Below, piece by piece: positions 15,069-23,531 of a DNA stretch of 64,000 nt. Position numbers and translations under genes: made by a program. Under the pieces are notes generated by a model. That model saw only the letters and a program-made list of their open reading frames with translations. It had not been told where the DNA came from and ran no database searches. The DNA is taken from contig NZ_AP025344.1 of NCBI RefSeq assembly GCF_021654795.1, positions 5,084,501 through 5,148,500 of the forward strand. The letters run 5' to 3'. This DNA comes from Paenibacillus dendritiformis. Its GTDB lineage: Bacteria > Bacillota > Bacilli > Paenibacillales > Paenibacillaceae. The number at the start of each line of letters is the position of its first letter. Within the stretch, counting starts at the first letter, position 1.

Positions 15069-15734
15069 TCATTTGTTTAGTGCGTCCCTCAAGGATTCTC
15101 TATCGTCTCGGCTATAAACACTATCCCAATTTTTTACGTATACACGTCCGTATGGCGATAATTCGATATTTCCCCCACTAATGAAGATATCAGTTCCAGA
15201 AGGTGCGTCTATATAAAACGTAGAGTTGCTGTATCGTATCACCGTCATACCTTGGTTATCAACAAAAGACAAAATCGGGGATCCAACATCCCCATGAGCC
15301 ACCATTTTTATTGATCGACCATTGCCGCCGTAAGCAGCAAACATATTTTCCGTATTCGACATCTCACACCGCGGGAAGCTGCCCCTGCTTGTCGCAATAT
15401 ACGATCCGTAAATCTCGATAGACTCGATAAGCCCGGCCACGATATGGCCCAGGTTAGCCGAGATTGCAGATAGTTCCTTGACGTCAATTTTTTCTGCAAT
15501 TACTGCGCCTGCGTTGATCTTATCCGTTGTAATAGAGTTGGCCTTCAGGTTTCGCGTCTCAATTGATTCAGCCCGGATGTTTTTCGAATCGACATTCCCG
15601 TTGATAATGAACTCCAGATCCTTAGCCATGCGGGCCGTAATGTCCGCTAAATTCTTGGTATAGCTCAATAGTACGTCTACTTCCTTTGTATTCGGCGGCG
15701 CCGAAATCCTCGGCATGTCACTCCACATTGCCAT
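15069..15734 (-). CDS. tail-associated protein with helical N-terminus and beta-structured C-terminus
   Basis: A 221-aa protein. Start MAMWSDMPRIS follows AGGGGGAATG; a longer upstream frame overlaps the nozzle gene and is rejected. Residues 25-110 have repeating IRAESIETRNLKANSITTDK-type strands seen in phage tail-fibre and tail-tip proteins, and the rest is short beta strands (ILSFVDNQGMTVIRYSNSTF). It directly follows the nozzle gene, so it probably sits at the tail tip. Exact family not recognised. Confidence 0.65.
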   Translation of the reverse strand: MAMWSDMPRISAPPNTKEVDVLLSYTKNLADITARMAKDLEFIINGNVDSKNIRAESIETRNLKANSITTDKINAGAVIAEKIDVKELSAISANLGHIVAGLIESIEIYGSYIATSRGSFPRCEMSNTENMFAAYGGNGRSIKMVAHGDVGSPILSFVDNQGMTVIRYSNSTFYIDAPSGTDIFISGGNIELSPYGRVYVKNWDSVYSRDDRESLRDALNK

Positions 15735-15747
15735 AGTACATTCCCCC

Positions 15748-17154
15748 TTAATATAGCGGCAGTTGTCGAGTCTGTCTGGTGAACTCGTGAATACGTGCCC
15801 AGCCAGTCCCCGAAAAGCGTACCCGGATCCAATTCTCACGCGCGAACTTCGCTACCGGTATAATAACCCTACGCACTTGAGGCGCCGATCCACCTGATAT
15901 GGATTGAACATGTACCCAGTCATCCCCGGAGATAGATGGCGAAAGATGCACGTCCATGCTGCCGATTAGTTCAACCACCAGCCACATCTTATACCAGCGT
16001 TGCTTCATGGCCGCTGACACGCCAGTAAACGGCTTCGTCGTTACCGACCATGGAATAGCATTGCCGTGATCCGTCGTGTCTCCCAGACGCAATACACGGC
16101 CCTCTGCATCGCCAATATAAAGCTGATTCTGCATCGTGACAAAATGTGTTGCCGGGATCCCGCGCCAGATGCTCCATGCCTGGACGCCCGGGCGCGGATC
16201 GAATACAAGCAGTTGATCAGGCGGCAGCAGGAAATACAGCTTTGTGCCATCTGAGCCGGCCACGCTTTCAGGTGTGATGTCGGAAATGAGTTTACCAATC
16301 ACGTCCGAGAACGTCTTATTTGGCAGCACGCCGCCGCCGTATTCGTAAATGCCGGTCCGGTGCATGAACCTCATGAATCCCTCTTGCGTCACAGCGGACT
16401 TGTTGTTGATGAGGCCCATGTCTTCCGTAATCAAGCGCGTGTTGAAATCGGATGGTAGCCCGCCGTACAATTCATGAAGGCTATTCGGCATTCCAATCGT
16501 AAGCTTCGTTAGGCTGCCGGTTAGCATATTGATGTCTTCGCCGCGGCTGCTTTCCATGTCTTTCACATAACTGTCATCCTCAAGTCCTTCGAACTTCTGC
16601 CACTCAGTGGGACGGTCAAGCGCACATGCATGTAGCTCCTTCCCTACAGCGCACCAGAGGCGATTCTGGTACGTTGTGATGTAATTTCCCTTGTCCGGGG
16701 CTCCACTCAAATTCTGGACCGTTTTTCCGTCATAGCGCTTGATAGGATCGACGCCATTACTTGCTATCAAATTGATATCATCCAAGTTACCCTGGAAACT
16801 CGTAAAGGACCAATCAGCCGATGTATTTAACCCGCTGGCGAGTTTGTCCCAACTAGTACTATTAAACCTCCATCGCCACCAAGTCCCATCATTATGAATT
16901 GCATGTAACTCCTTATCCTTCCACACACCTATGCCCAGAACCTTGGTGCCCATGTCTCCGATCCTAGAATAACCAGGCCTTGTCACGATGGCCGGGTAAT
17001 CATCCGTTGTCATATTTACCGTGTCGGTAAAAAAGCTATCTTCTAGTGTCAGGGGATCGAAGGTGCTAACTCCGCGAAACTCTCGTATGGAAATGGGTTG
17101 CATGATGCCCGGCAGCGGCTGGTAATTCGGTGTTGAATACTGAACCGGCTTCAT
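15748..17154 (-). CDS. tail nozzle / tail-hub beta-propeller protein
   Basis: A 468-aa protein built of repeated W- and G-containing strands: IREFRGVSTFDPLTLEDSFF near the start, KVLGIGVWKDKELHAIHNDG, NRLWCAVGKELHACALDRP and QNQLYIGDAEGRVLRLGD. This resembles the propeller-type hub or nozzle proteins of short-tailed phages (P22 gp10 / T7 gp12 class), which plug and extend the tail. It overlaps the adaptor-like gene at 17151 by 4 nt (ATGA). Placement next to an adaptor and before a tail-tip gene supports the call; the family assignment is by pattern only. Confidence 0.72.
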   Translation of the reverse strand: MKPVQYSTPNYQPLPGIMQPISIREFRGVSTFDPLTLEDSFFTDTVNMTTDDYPAIVTRPGYSRIGDMGTKVLGIGVWKDKELHAIHNDGTWWRWRFNSTSWDKLASGLNTSADWSFTSFQGNLDDINLIASNGVDPIKRYDGKTVQNLSGAPDKGNYITTYQNRLWCAVGKELHACALDRPTEWQKFEGLEDDSYVKDMESSRGEDINMLTGSLTKLTIGMPNSLHELYGGLPSDFNTRLITEDMGLINNKSAVTQEGFMRFMHRTGIYEYGGGVLPNKTFSDVIGKLISDITPESVAGSDGTKLYFLLPPDQLLVFDPRPGVQAWSIWRGIPATHFVTMQNQLYIGDAEGRVLRLGDTTDHGNAIPWSVTTKPFTGVSAAMKQRWYKMWLVVELIGSMDVHLSPSISGDDWVHVQSISGGSAPQVRRVIIPVAKFARENWIRVRFSGTGWARIHEFTRQTRQLPLY

Positions 17155-17711
17155 ATAGATTCACCCACTTGATAGTTCTGGGCTGCTACGTTCCATGCAG
17201 CCTTGTACTGGGCCTCATAGTTAGCCGCCTTTACGCTGTCATCCTGCGTATTAGCTATGAATGCGCATAGCCCCGGAATGAACGTCCAGTGATATTCTTC
17301 TGGGGTGTCCGGTGCGGCTGCAAGGGTAGCGCTGCTGAAGGTTGTGGTAGCTATACGACGATACCGTACAATCCCCTGCATGTCCGATTGGTACGGTGCA
17401 GGAGTGAGTACAAGCGTATGTGTCTCGTCGTCGATCATATAGCTATTCTGCAGCGGCGCCACATCCTCTGTTTGAATGCTCCGGTATTGGATCATGCCCA
17501 CCATGCACATATCCGTATTCTTCATGCGGACATCGGCAGGCAGTGAGTATACGTTCTGTCCGGCCACCGAATCAAACCATGCCATTTTTGGTATTTTCAC
17601 AACGTTGAAAAAGTCATGATTCAGCGCATTAAGCCATATCACCTTGTCCGCGGTAGGCACCTCATTCGGCACTAAGATATCAGCTTCGGTAATGATTTCG
17701 CGGAGGTTCAA
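17151..17711 (-). CDS. phage adaptor-like protein, tail attachment
   Basis: A 186-aa protein: MNLREIITEADILVPNEVPT then ADKVIWLNALNHDFFNVV and a compact beta part (ENVYSLP-type turn GQNVYSLPADVRMKNTDMC). This N-terminal helix pair followed by strands is the pattern of phage adaptor proteins that join portal and tail. A second protein of the same general type is at 20330-20932. It overlaps the nozzle gene by 4 nt. A terminator-like hairpin lies directly upstream at 17731-17759. Confidence 0.7.
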   Translation of the reverse strand: MNLREIITEADILVPNEVPTADKVIWLNALNHDFFNVVKIPKMAWFDSVAGQNVYSLPADVRMKNTDMCMVGMIQYRSIQTEDVAPLQNSYMIDDETHTLVLTPAPYQSDMQGIVRYRRIATTTFSSATLAAAPDTPEEYHWTFIPGLCAFIANTQDDSVKAANYEAQYKAAWNVAAQNYQVGESI

Positions 17712-17730
17712 ACTACCACCTACCTATATA

Positions 17731-17759
17731 AAAATTGCGCCTTACCATAGGGCAGGCGC
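17731..17759 (-). terminator. weak intrinsic terminator
   Basis: Minus-strand stem GCGCCT / AGGCGC with two inner G-C pairs, then AATTTTTATA. It lies between the XkdX-like gene and the adaptor gene and would only reduce read-through. Confidence 0.5.
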
Positions 17760-17894
17760 TTATTGCTTCGTTTCTATGATTTCTTGAAACTCTTCTTCTG
17801 ATATATACCGCGGTACGTAGGATTGCAGCTTCTTCTCATCCGCGAATCCCTTGCGCCAGCAATCCACCAAAAACGCATAGAATGGACTCTTCAT
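17760..17894 (-). CDS. XkdX-like small phage protein
   Basis: A 44-aa protein, MKSPFYAFLVDCWRKGFAD then KLQSYVPRYISEEEFQEI. The W-R-K-G-x-x-x-x-x-x-L-x-x-Y-V pattern followed by R-Y-I-S-E-E-E-F matches the XkdX family, always found right behind tail-fibre genes in Firmicute phages and of unknown function. Its ATG overlaps the preceding stop codon by one base (TAATG), showing translational coupling. Confidence 0.7.
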   Translation of the reverse strand: MKSPFYAFLVDCWRKGFADEKKLQSYVPRYISEEEFQEIIETKQ

Positions 17895-18232
17895 TAAGCA
17901 TTACCTCCTGTATCCATAATGCCCATGAGGGCGAGTTGCATTGCGTCTATCTGCTTTCGAAGCTCTGCATTCTCTTCCTGGAGCTTCTCAATCGGCCCCG
18001 GCTCGTACCGCTTGTTACGATCTTCCTCATAGACTGCCTCATATTCTTCGGTTGTAATGAGCGTAATATCTTTGTGCTCTGGGATGTCATCCTGTTCCGT
18101 GATGACGTAAAAATCTCTTGTACCAGCGAGGTACACCTGAGTCCCGGGAAGGAATTTATGGATGTCTAGCCCCTTGTAATCGTAGTCACCGCCGTTAACC
18201 CCCACAACATTAGTAATCTTTAACCCTATCAT
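17894..18232 (-). CDS. XkdW-like fibre-associated protein
   Basis: A 112-aa protein. The start MIGLKITNV is chosen because GGGAGG is 7 nt upstream. The first half is small strands (YLAGTRDFYVITEQDDIP), the second half a helix (GPIEKLQEENAELRKQIDAM) that looks like a short coiled coil. It follows the fibre gene and precedes the XkdX-like gene, the order seen for XkdW/XkdX in defective Bacillus phages. It may help fibre folding or attachment; that is inference from position. Confidence 0.65.
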   Translation of the reverse strand: MIGLKITNVVGVNGGDYDYKGLDIHKFLPGTQVYLAGTRDFYVITEQDDIPEHKDITLITTEEYEAVYEEDRNKRYEPGPIEKLQEENAELRKQIDAMQLALMGIMDTGGNA

Positions 18233-18246
18233 ATTCATTCCTCCCA

Positions 18247-20325
18247 TCATCGGTATGCATGAGCGGCCAAGAAGTCCATTGCCCGCCCTACCGTAACTTC
18301 CACACCCCCCATGACTGCGCTGAAGGATGTTCCGTTACGCGTTATTATGGCCAGTTTATTGTAGCCGTCATCTGTATAAACTGCCACAAATGCCTTTGTC
18401 TTGCTGAGCCAAGCTCCTGTACCCAGGATACTGTCTACTTTGCCACTCGCCAATTGGAAGAGTTTTGTGCCCGTATCAGATAGTATAGAGATAGGGTCAC
18501 GACCATTTATGATAAATATATTTGCCCCATCTCTGCACACATCAATTGCGTAAGCAGCATCTGCATTTGTTACCTTATTTTTTGATATCCTTGTACCATC
18601 GAGGTTATAGACATAAAGATAGTAATCAGTAGATCCGCCGTATGTGGCAAATATCGCCACATTCTCGCCAACAGCGCCTTGCTTGTCTTGCAAATTCATG
18701 GAGTTCTCTCCTGCATCGGCTGCTAACGGCGTATCTCTCACGACAGTTCCCTGTTGATTAACTTCCCGCAGTACCATATTAGGTGCTGTTACTATCCCGG
18801 TTTGTACGACAAAGAGGAAATTGTCATTGCTGTTGATAAACCCTTTACCGTTGTTATTGCCTGCTTGACGGTTATACTTCGATAGGAATGCTTCAGAGAT
18901 GTCCAGCCCGCCTGCGGCTTGCCGGATGCCTCTAATTTTGTTGGCCAGTACCGCCCAGCTATCACTTGTGGACGCAGATCCTCCCAAGGAGTTGATGGCG
19001 TCCACCGTCTGTTGCTTGGCATCAACTCCAGATTGCTTTGCCGCTAGAGCTTCGTCGTAGGCTTTTTTGACGGCGTTTGCTGTGGCAGCCAACGTTGATG
19101 ATGTACTGTTGAGAGCATCCGAAAGTTGAACAACGCCCTTGGCTCCAGTCGAGGCAGATGGTAAACGAGCGGCCACAATTGTTCCAGAAATGATATCAGA
19201 GGCATCATGCGTGTGTATCAAAGGTGCAGCATATGCCTTTGCATTGGTCTCGGCAGCGTCACAATCTACTTTTCGAGCGATGTGCTCATCCTCTGTAGGG
19301 GCCCCAACCTTTGCTTGTCCCGCACTATCTCGTCTAATGATCCTATTGGCGGTCGCCTCTTCAGTTGCGCCGTGGACAAGCGTGGCGTTCTTGTGCGAAG
19401 TCAGTGACCCATCTAGTTCCCCTATTCCATTTACATGTTCTGGCGACATCAAGCCGCCCGTTGTTGAAGTCGCATATGGGATCACGTCCGTTCCGCCTGG
19501 GAGGTGTGTTTCTGCGTGCGGCCCGGGCGTTGCGTTTCCTGTGGCTGTAACTTTAACCTCACTCGTGCTAGGGTCCGTTGTTATTGTAATCCCTGTGCCG
19601 CCAGCAATCCGTAGGGCGTCAGTCTTTGTCTTAGCGGTTACATCCCCCTGACCGGTTACCTTGACGGCTGAGAAAGCGTTCTGATTGACCTCCGCCCCTG
19701 CTTGTATGCCATTCAGTTTGTCGTGGTCATCCTTTGTGACGTGTATGTTGGCATCCGCTTTGTGTGCGTCAAGATCATCCTGGACGGTATCGACCTCTGA
19801 TTTTCGGGCAACGTCGGTTTTTGCTGATGGAGTTGCTGCTTTAAACCTTCCCGATGCGTCACGCTGCACGAGTGTTCCCGGGGTTGCGGACGCCGTGCTC
19901 TCGTCAAGTTTGGCCTTATCGCTGGCGGGCATCAACCCCTTGGTTGTTGCTGTCGCCTCATCTGTGCTCGCCTTAGCGTTCCAAGCTGCTTTTTCTGTGT
20001 CAGACACAAACCGATTATTTGCATCCTGCGCGATGATGGAAGGCGGATGCGTTGCCGGATGGACATAATGATTAGCCCTTTCCTCTATTCCATCCAACTT
20101 AGCCTTATCGAGCCCTGTCATAAATCCGGCCAGTCCATTAGGTACAGCATTGGCATGAGCCGCGCCACCAGTTCCGATATGCGCATTCAGTTTCTCGTCT
20201 GAGTACGCCTTGGCGTTTGCCTCTGCCTTGTCTGCCTTTGCCTGTGCCCCTAATGGTGTTTCCCATTGGGACTCAACCTGACCGGCAATGTCTTCGCTTG
20301 TATTGCGCCATGGGTAACGGCTCAT
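18247..20325 (-). CDS. tail fibre
   Basis: A 692-aa protein. The start MSRYPWRN has AAAGGTGG seven nt upstream; an earlier ATG inside the adaptor gene is rejected. The N-terminal 100 residues would attach to the tail. The middle consists of fibre repeats: HYVHPATHPPSIIAQD, DLDAHKADANIHVTKDDHDK, and GVVQLSDALNSTSSTLAATA, typical of phage tail-fibre repeat families. The C-terminal ~200 residues are a beta-propeller-like head (NVAIFATYGGSTDYYLYVYN, GANIFIINGRDPISIL), the likely receptor-binding part. It follows the adaptor gene after 4 nt. Confidence 0.85.
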   Translation of the reverse strand: MSRYPWRNTSEDIAGQVESQWETPLGAQAKADKAEANAKAYSDEKLNAHIGTGGAAHANAVPNGLAGFMTGLDKAKLDGIEERANHYVHPATHPPSIIAQDANNRFVSDTEKAAWNAKASTDEATATTKGLMPASDKAKLDESTASATPGTLVQRDASGRFKAATPSAKTDVARKSEVDTVQDDLDAHKADANIHVTKDDHDKLNGIQAGAEVNQNAFSAVKVTGQGDVTAKTKTDALRIAGGTGITITTDPSTSEVKVTATGNATPGPHAETHLPGGTDVIPYATSTTGGLMSPEHVNGIGELDGSLTSHKNATLVHGATEEATANRIIRRDSAGQAKVGAPTEDEHIARKVDCDAAETNAKAYAAPLIHTHDASDIISGTIVAARLPSASTGAKGVVQLSDALNSTSSTLAATANAVKKAYDEALAAKQSGVDAKQQTVDAINSLGGSASTSDSWAVLANKIRGIRQAAGGLDISEAFLSKYNRQAGNNNGKGFINSNDNFLFVVQTGIVTAPNMVLREVNQQGTVVRDTPLAADAGENSMNLQDKQGAVGENVAIFATYGGSTDYYLYVYNLDGTRISKNKVTNADAAYAIDVCRDGANIFIINGRDPISILSDTGTKLFQLASGKVDSILGTGAWLSKTKAFVAVYTDDGYNKLAIITRNGTSFSAVMGGVEVTVGRAMDFLAAHAYR

Positions 20326-20329
20326 GACA

Positions 20330-20932
20330 TTACCACCTTTCTTTGACGGCGTAGCGTTCCCATCCGCTATTCGCCGTTTGATAATCATTCAATAGTTGCT
20401 GATACTTCATTTCGTGCTCATCGTTGCCACTAATCTCTCGTAGTACCCCATAGACAAGGACCATATCATAATCAGGATCAAACCCTGTTGGCTTATCCAT
20501 ATCGCCCAACGTCAATTCTTGTAGGACTGGTACGTGAAAGATTTTCAAACCGGTCGCAGCATCTTGGGTTGGCTCTGGTACGAGGCCGATCATGCCCGCG
20601 GTAAAGTAATAATACGGCGTGTGAGGCGAGAGCTCGTTGAACTGTCTGAGCGGTATTCTGCGCCACTCTCCACTACCACCATAGGCCGTATCCAAGATAT
20701 CCACGTCCACCACATTTCCGGGCGGGCATGGCGGGATGTACTTGGCCTGGCCTTTATGCAGGTCGATTGCAGTACATACCACATCCGCCTGCTGCTGCGC
20801 GGACCCGTACAGACGGATCAGCCGGTCCCGAACCTGTGTTACCTTTCGAACGATTGAGCGCGGGGAAAGATAGTTATTTGGTGCCTTTTCCTGTATTTCC
20901 TCCACGACCTCTTTTAACAGCACCCGAATCAC
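20330..20932 (-). CDS. head-tail adaptor protein
   Basis: A 200-aa protein with an N-terminal helix (MIRVLLKEVVEEIQEKAPNN), SPRSIVRKVTQVRDRLIRLY, and a beta section PCPPGNVVDVDILDTAYGG followed by MVLVYGVLREIS. This matches the general pattern of phage adaptor proteins that ring the portal. It lies between capsid and fibre genes. A 53-aa frame overlaps its first 58 nt. The call is by pattern and position; it may be the portal-proximal adaptor, with the one at 17151 more distal. Confidence 0.7.
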   Translation of the reverse strand: MIRVLLKEVVEEIQEKAPNNYLSPRSIVRKVTQVRDRLIRLYGSAQQQADVVCTAIDLHKGQAKYIPPCPPGNVVDVDILDTAYGGSGEWRRIPLRQFNELSPHTPYYYFTAGMIGLVPEPTQDAATGLKIFHVPVLQELTLGDMDKPTGFDPDYDMVLVYGVLREISGNDEHEMKYQQLLNDYQTANSGWERYAVKERW

Positions 20933-21035
20933 CTTCCTTTTCGCCTACGCGCTGCAGTAGATCGGCAAGCAATTCATTTGTCTGTCGTTGCGCTTCTACG
21001 AGCGCGTTTAAGGCGTCAAGTTCATCACGATACAT
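20874..21035 (-). CDS. small helical phage protein (53 aa)
   Basis: Starts MYRDELDALNALVEAQRQTN behind GGAGGGATAT, with a heptad-like helix and a basic Gly-rich tail. It overlaps the adaptor gene by 58 nt in another frame, which is long, but the ribosome site and the space between capsid and adaptor genes support it. No family recognised. Confidence 0.5.
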   Translation of the reverse strand: MYRDELDALNALVEAQRQTNELLADLLQRVGEKEGDSGAVKRGRGGNTGKGTK

Positions 21036-21060
21036 GATATATATCCCTCCATACAAGAAA

Positions 21061-21080
21061 ATAAGGGAGCCGGAGCCCCC
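21061..21080 (-). terminator. short terminator-like hairpin after capsid gene
   Basis: Minus-strand stem GGGGGC / GCTCCC (one G-T pair), 4-nt loop, then TTATTTTCTT, starting one base after the capsid stop. It could raise capsid mRNA over downstream genes. Confidence 0.5.
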
Positions 21081-22040
21081 CTATTCTACCTTGTGGCCGT
21101 AGATGAACGAATAGTTCGTATATCCATACGCCCAACGGCCGATAGCTTTATATTTGGCTACTTCTGTATCGAAATCGGTCATTGTGCCGTTTTCAACTTT
21201 CCGTCTCCATTGCCAGATGTTGAACCGTTTCATTCGGGCGGAATCTACTGCGAACCAGTTTTTGCGGTACTTCGGCGAAATGAACGGATTGACAATAACT
21301 TTGATGTTGCCCATGTACATGTTCGAATCGAAGTTATTGCTGCCCGGCTCATATTTTGGCAGGTCGGCGTCAGGCAGCCCAGCGATCTTGAATGCTGCCC
21401 GGGCATTGTACGGAGCGACAATCAGCGTGTCAGGAATGACAGCCAGCGGATTGCCGCGATCGTCTTTCCATTCCTGCATAGCAACGGCCGTTTCATCCCA
21501 CGAATCAATTGTAAGCGGCTTGTTCCCAAGGTTGGACTGTACATCGGTGTCGTTCGTCGGGCTATATGGATGATCGGCAGCACACAACGGCTTTCCATCT
21601 GGACCCAAATAGTTATCCATCCGGCCGCGCCAGTTAGGCCCTGTGCCGACAAATGCATTATTCAGGAACTCAACACCCTGCAACTGCTGCGTCTTGTATA
21701 CAGCATCCGCCAAGGAAGCAATTCTACGCTTAATCTCAGTCAATTTAAGGTCATCGACAAAATCCTTTTCAATGATTCGTCCGTCTGAGAACTTCCGGTT
21801 TTTGATGACCTTCTGCCACAACTCATCTACATCTTCGTAATAGACCTGATTGTTCGAATAGCTCCATTCTTCCATCAGGCCCTCTGCGCCGATGCCTTCG
21901 TAACTCTCCATATCTTTGTTCGATGTCGTAACGTTGTACAGCATCGGAATATAGTCTTTCTTGTCTTTCTGCTCCAATGAGTACAGTTCCTTAAAGATTG
22001 GTTCCAGTACTCGCGGATCCCAACGAAGTTTAGTTTGCAT
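21081..22040 (-). CDS. major capsid protein
   Basis: A 319-aa protein: MQTKLRWDPRVLEPIFKELY, then YNVTTSNKDMESYEGIGAEG, long acidic helix RIIEKDFVDDLKLTEIKRRI, SLADAVYKTQQLQGVEFLNN, and a C-terminal beta part ending in GRWAYGYTNYSFIYGHK. The general order and the Y-E-G-I-G-A segment recall HK97-fold capsid proteins of the Mu gpT-like group. It lies after scaffold and a small head protein, the expected place. It ends directly before a short terminator-like hairpin. Confidence 0.85.
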   Translation of the reverse strand: MQTKLRWDPRVLEPIFKELYSLEQKDKKDYIPMLYNVTTSNKDMESYEGIGAEGLMEEWSYSNNQVYYEDVDELWQKVIKNRKFSDGRIIEKDFVDDLKLTEIKRRIASLADAVYKTQQLQGVEFLNNAFVGTGPNWRGRMDNYLGPDGKPLCAADHPYSPTNDTDVQSNLGNKPLTIDSWDETAVAMQEWKDDRGNPLAVIPDTLIVAPYNARAAFKIAGLPDADLPKYEPGSNNFDSNMYMGNIKVIVNPFISPKYRKNWFAVDSARMKRFNIWQWRRKVENGTMTDFDTEVAKYKAIGRWAYGYTNYSFIYGHKVE

Positions 22041-22054
22041 GTGTCAATTCCCCC

Positions 22055-22474
22055 TTATGAAAATTGCCGCTTCTTAACTTTCACGCGGCACGTCTTGTTA
22101 TTGTCGTTTACCGTAAGTACTGCTAGTGGGCCATCGGCTACAACGGCAGCATCAGCAGCTAGACCATCGGCAGCCACGGCTACCGCATCGGCCCCGGACA
22201 CAAACCCGGCATCTGGCGTACCTACGAATGGTGCATCGTACCAATCTCCTTCGCGAGCAAGGATGATCTCACATGGGCTATCCTTTCCTGCTGCGATGTT
22301 TGATGTCAGAAAGCCGGCAATTGCATCGGTTGGCCCAGCCTTTGTAGCTCGCCCGTTTACGACCTTCACGGCCTCCCCCGCATATCCAGCTTCATTGTCG
22401 GTCATTATAATCGATGTCACCCTCGTTGGGTCCTTGCCGTAATCGTTGTACACATACTTAAATCCTTGTGGCAT
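22055..22474 (-). CDS. capsid-associated (head decoration-like) protein
   Basis: A 139-aa protein with strand-rich sequence: PTRVTSIIMTDNEAGYAGEA, VKVVNGRATKAGPTDAIAGF, an Ala-rich run (AVAVAADGLAADAAVVADG) and a basic end. Small beta proteins just before the capsid gene are usually head fibre or decoration proteins (DUF2190-like). It starts 11 nt after the scaffold gene. Function is inferred from position. Confidence 0.6.
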   Translation of the reverse strand: MPQGFKYVYNDYGKDPTRVTSIIMTDNEAGYAGEAVKVVNGRATKAGPTDAIAGFLTSNIAAGKDSPCEIILAREGDWYDAPFVGTPDAGFVSGADAVAVAADGLAADAAVVADGPLAVLTVNDNNKTCRVKVKKRQFS

Positions 22475-22485
22475 GTCTGTTCCTC

Positions 22486-23460
22486 CTATTCAAAGTTCTT
22501 TGCATACTTTTGCGCTTTCTTTGGATCAATGCCAAACAACGCAAATCCTGCCATCAGTTCCTCCGGCGCTTGCGGTTCCAGTTTCGCGCCCGAATCTTTC
22601 AACACGTCAGCGCGCTTATTTAGCCGCTGTTGTTTCAGCGTGGCCTGCTCTGCGCGCCTGCGCTCGTCGGCAATAATGTTATCCCGGTACACCAATTCAT
22701 AGGCGTCAATCGGGTCATAGCCACGGCGAATGCGGCTCTCCAACTCCGGCGTCATCCAGGCCGCGCTTCCGTCTTCATTCGTCTGCTCGAGCAATTGCGG
22801 ATACTTCCGAAATAGAGCTTCCCAAGATTCCGTCTGGCGCCGACTCTCTTCTTCTTGCTTTCGCAGCTCACTTGCTAGCTTGTCCTTCTCCAGTACCTCG
22901 CGCGCCTGCTGTAACGCCGGATGGTTTTCGAGGTACTGATCAACCAACTCCGGGTCAAGGCCGGCATTTTCCGCATCCTCGCGAATCTGCTGCTTGAGCG
23001 TGTCGAACTGTTCTTGTTGACGCTGGATCGCCTGTTGCTCGATACGGTCAAGGTTCGCAACCAAATCCGCGTGGTCTTTGAATCCCTGCTGCTTTGCAAT
23101 CCGGTCTAGCGCCTGCTCGTACTGTTTTGCCCGCCCCTCAATCTTGTCGTAATTGAGTCCTTTGCGGGCGTATTCTGGGATCTTCTCTTCATCGATAAAC
23201 ACTTCTTCCTTGTTGTGCTTGACGGTGATCCCCTTGCGTTCTTGCCGCTCTACAGGTTCATCATCTGTGGGGGGATGCTCGTCCTGTGGCTCGCCTTCTC
23301 GCTCTTGCTCTTGTACTTCTTCCGATTCCTCCGCCGGATAGTCCAGTCCGAACGCAGCGTATGCATCCATCATGGACTGCCGATCGTCTGCCTCTGGGTG
23401 GGCTGACACTTGCTCTGTGACTTCTTCGCTATGGGTGGCGTTTCCGTCTACATCTAACAT
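22486..23460 (-). CDS. scaffold protein
   Basis: A 324-aa, very acidic and Gln/Glu-rich, mainly helical protein. It begins with a disordered acidic region (EESEEVQEQEREGEPQDEHP), has a central coiled coil (DRIEQQAIQRQQEQFDTLKQ, EKDKLASELRKQEEESRRQT) and ends in a short helix (PEELMAGFALFGIDPKKAQK). Size, composition and position between portal and capsid are those of a head-assembly scaffold. No sequence family is claimed. Confidence 0.75.
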   Translation of the reverse strand: MLDVDGNATHSEEVTEQVSAHPEADDRQSMMDAYAAFGLDYPAEESEEVQEQEREGEPQDEHPPTDDEPVERQERKGITVKHNKEEVFIDEEKIPEYARKGLNYDKIEGRAKQYEQALDRIAKQQGFKDHADLVANLDRIEQQAIQRQQEQFDTLKQQIREDAENAGLDPELVDQYLENHPALQQAREVLEKDKLASELRKQEEESRRQTESWEALFRKYPQLLEQTNEDGSAAWMTPELESRIRRGYDPIDAYELVYRDNIIADERRRAEQATLKQQRLNKRADVLKDSGAKLEPQAPEELMAGFALFGIDPKKAQKYAKNFE

Positions 23461-23496
23461 GTTCTTTCCTCCAATCTCCTATGGGTGGGAGCTGAT

Positions 23497-23529
23497 ATAA
23501 AAAGGGCTACCACTGCACTGTGATAGCCC
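23497..23529 (-). terminator. intrinsic terminator between portal and scaffold
   Basis: Minus-strand stem GGGCTATCAC / GTGGTAGCCC (one T-G pair), 6-nt loop, then TTTTTAT. It starts two bases after the portal stop and would set portal and capsid-gene levels apart. Confidence 0.85.
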
Positions 23530-23531
23530 TG

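Noticed and set aside
18247..20388. Longer tail-fibre start at 20388
   Set aside because: It would lie within the adaptor gene; the ATG at 20325 has a proper ribosome site.
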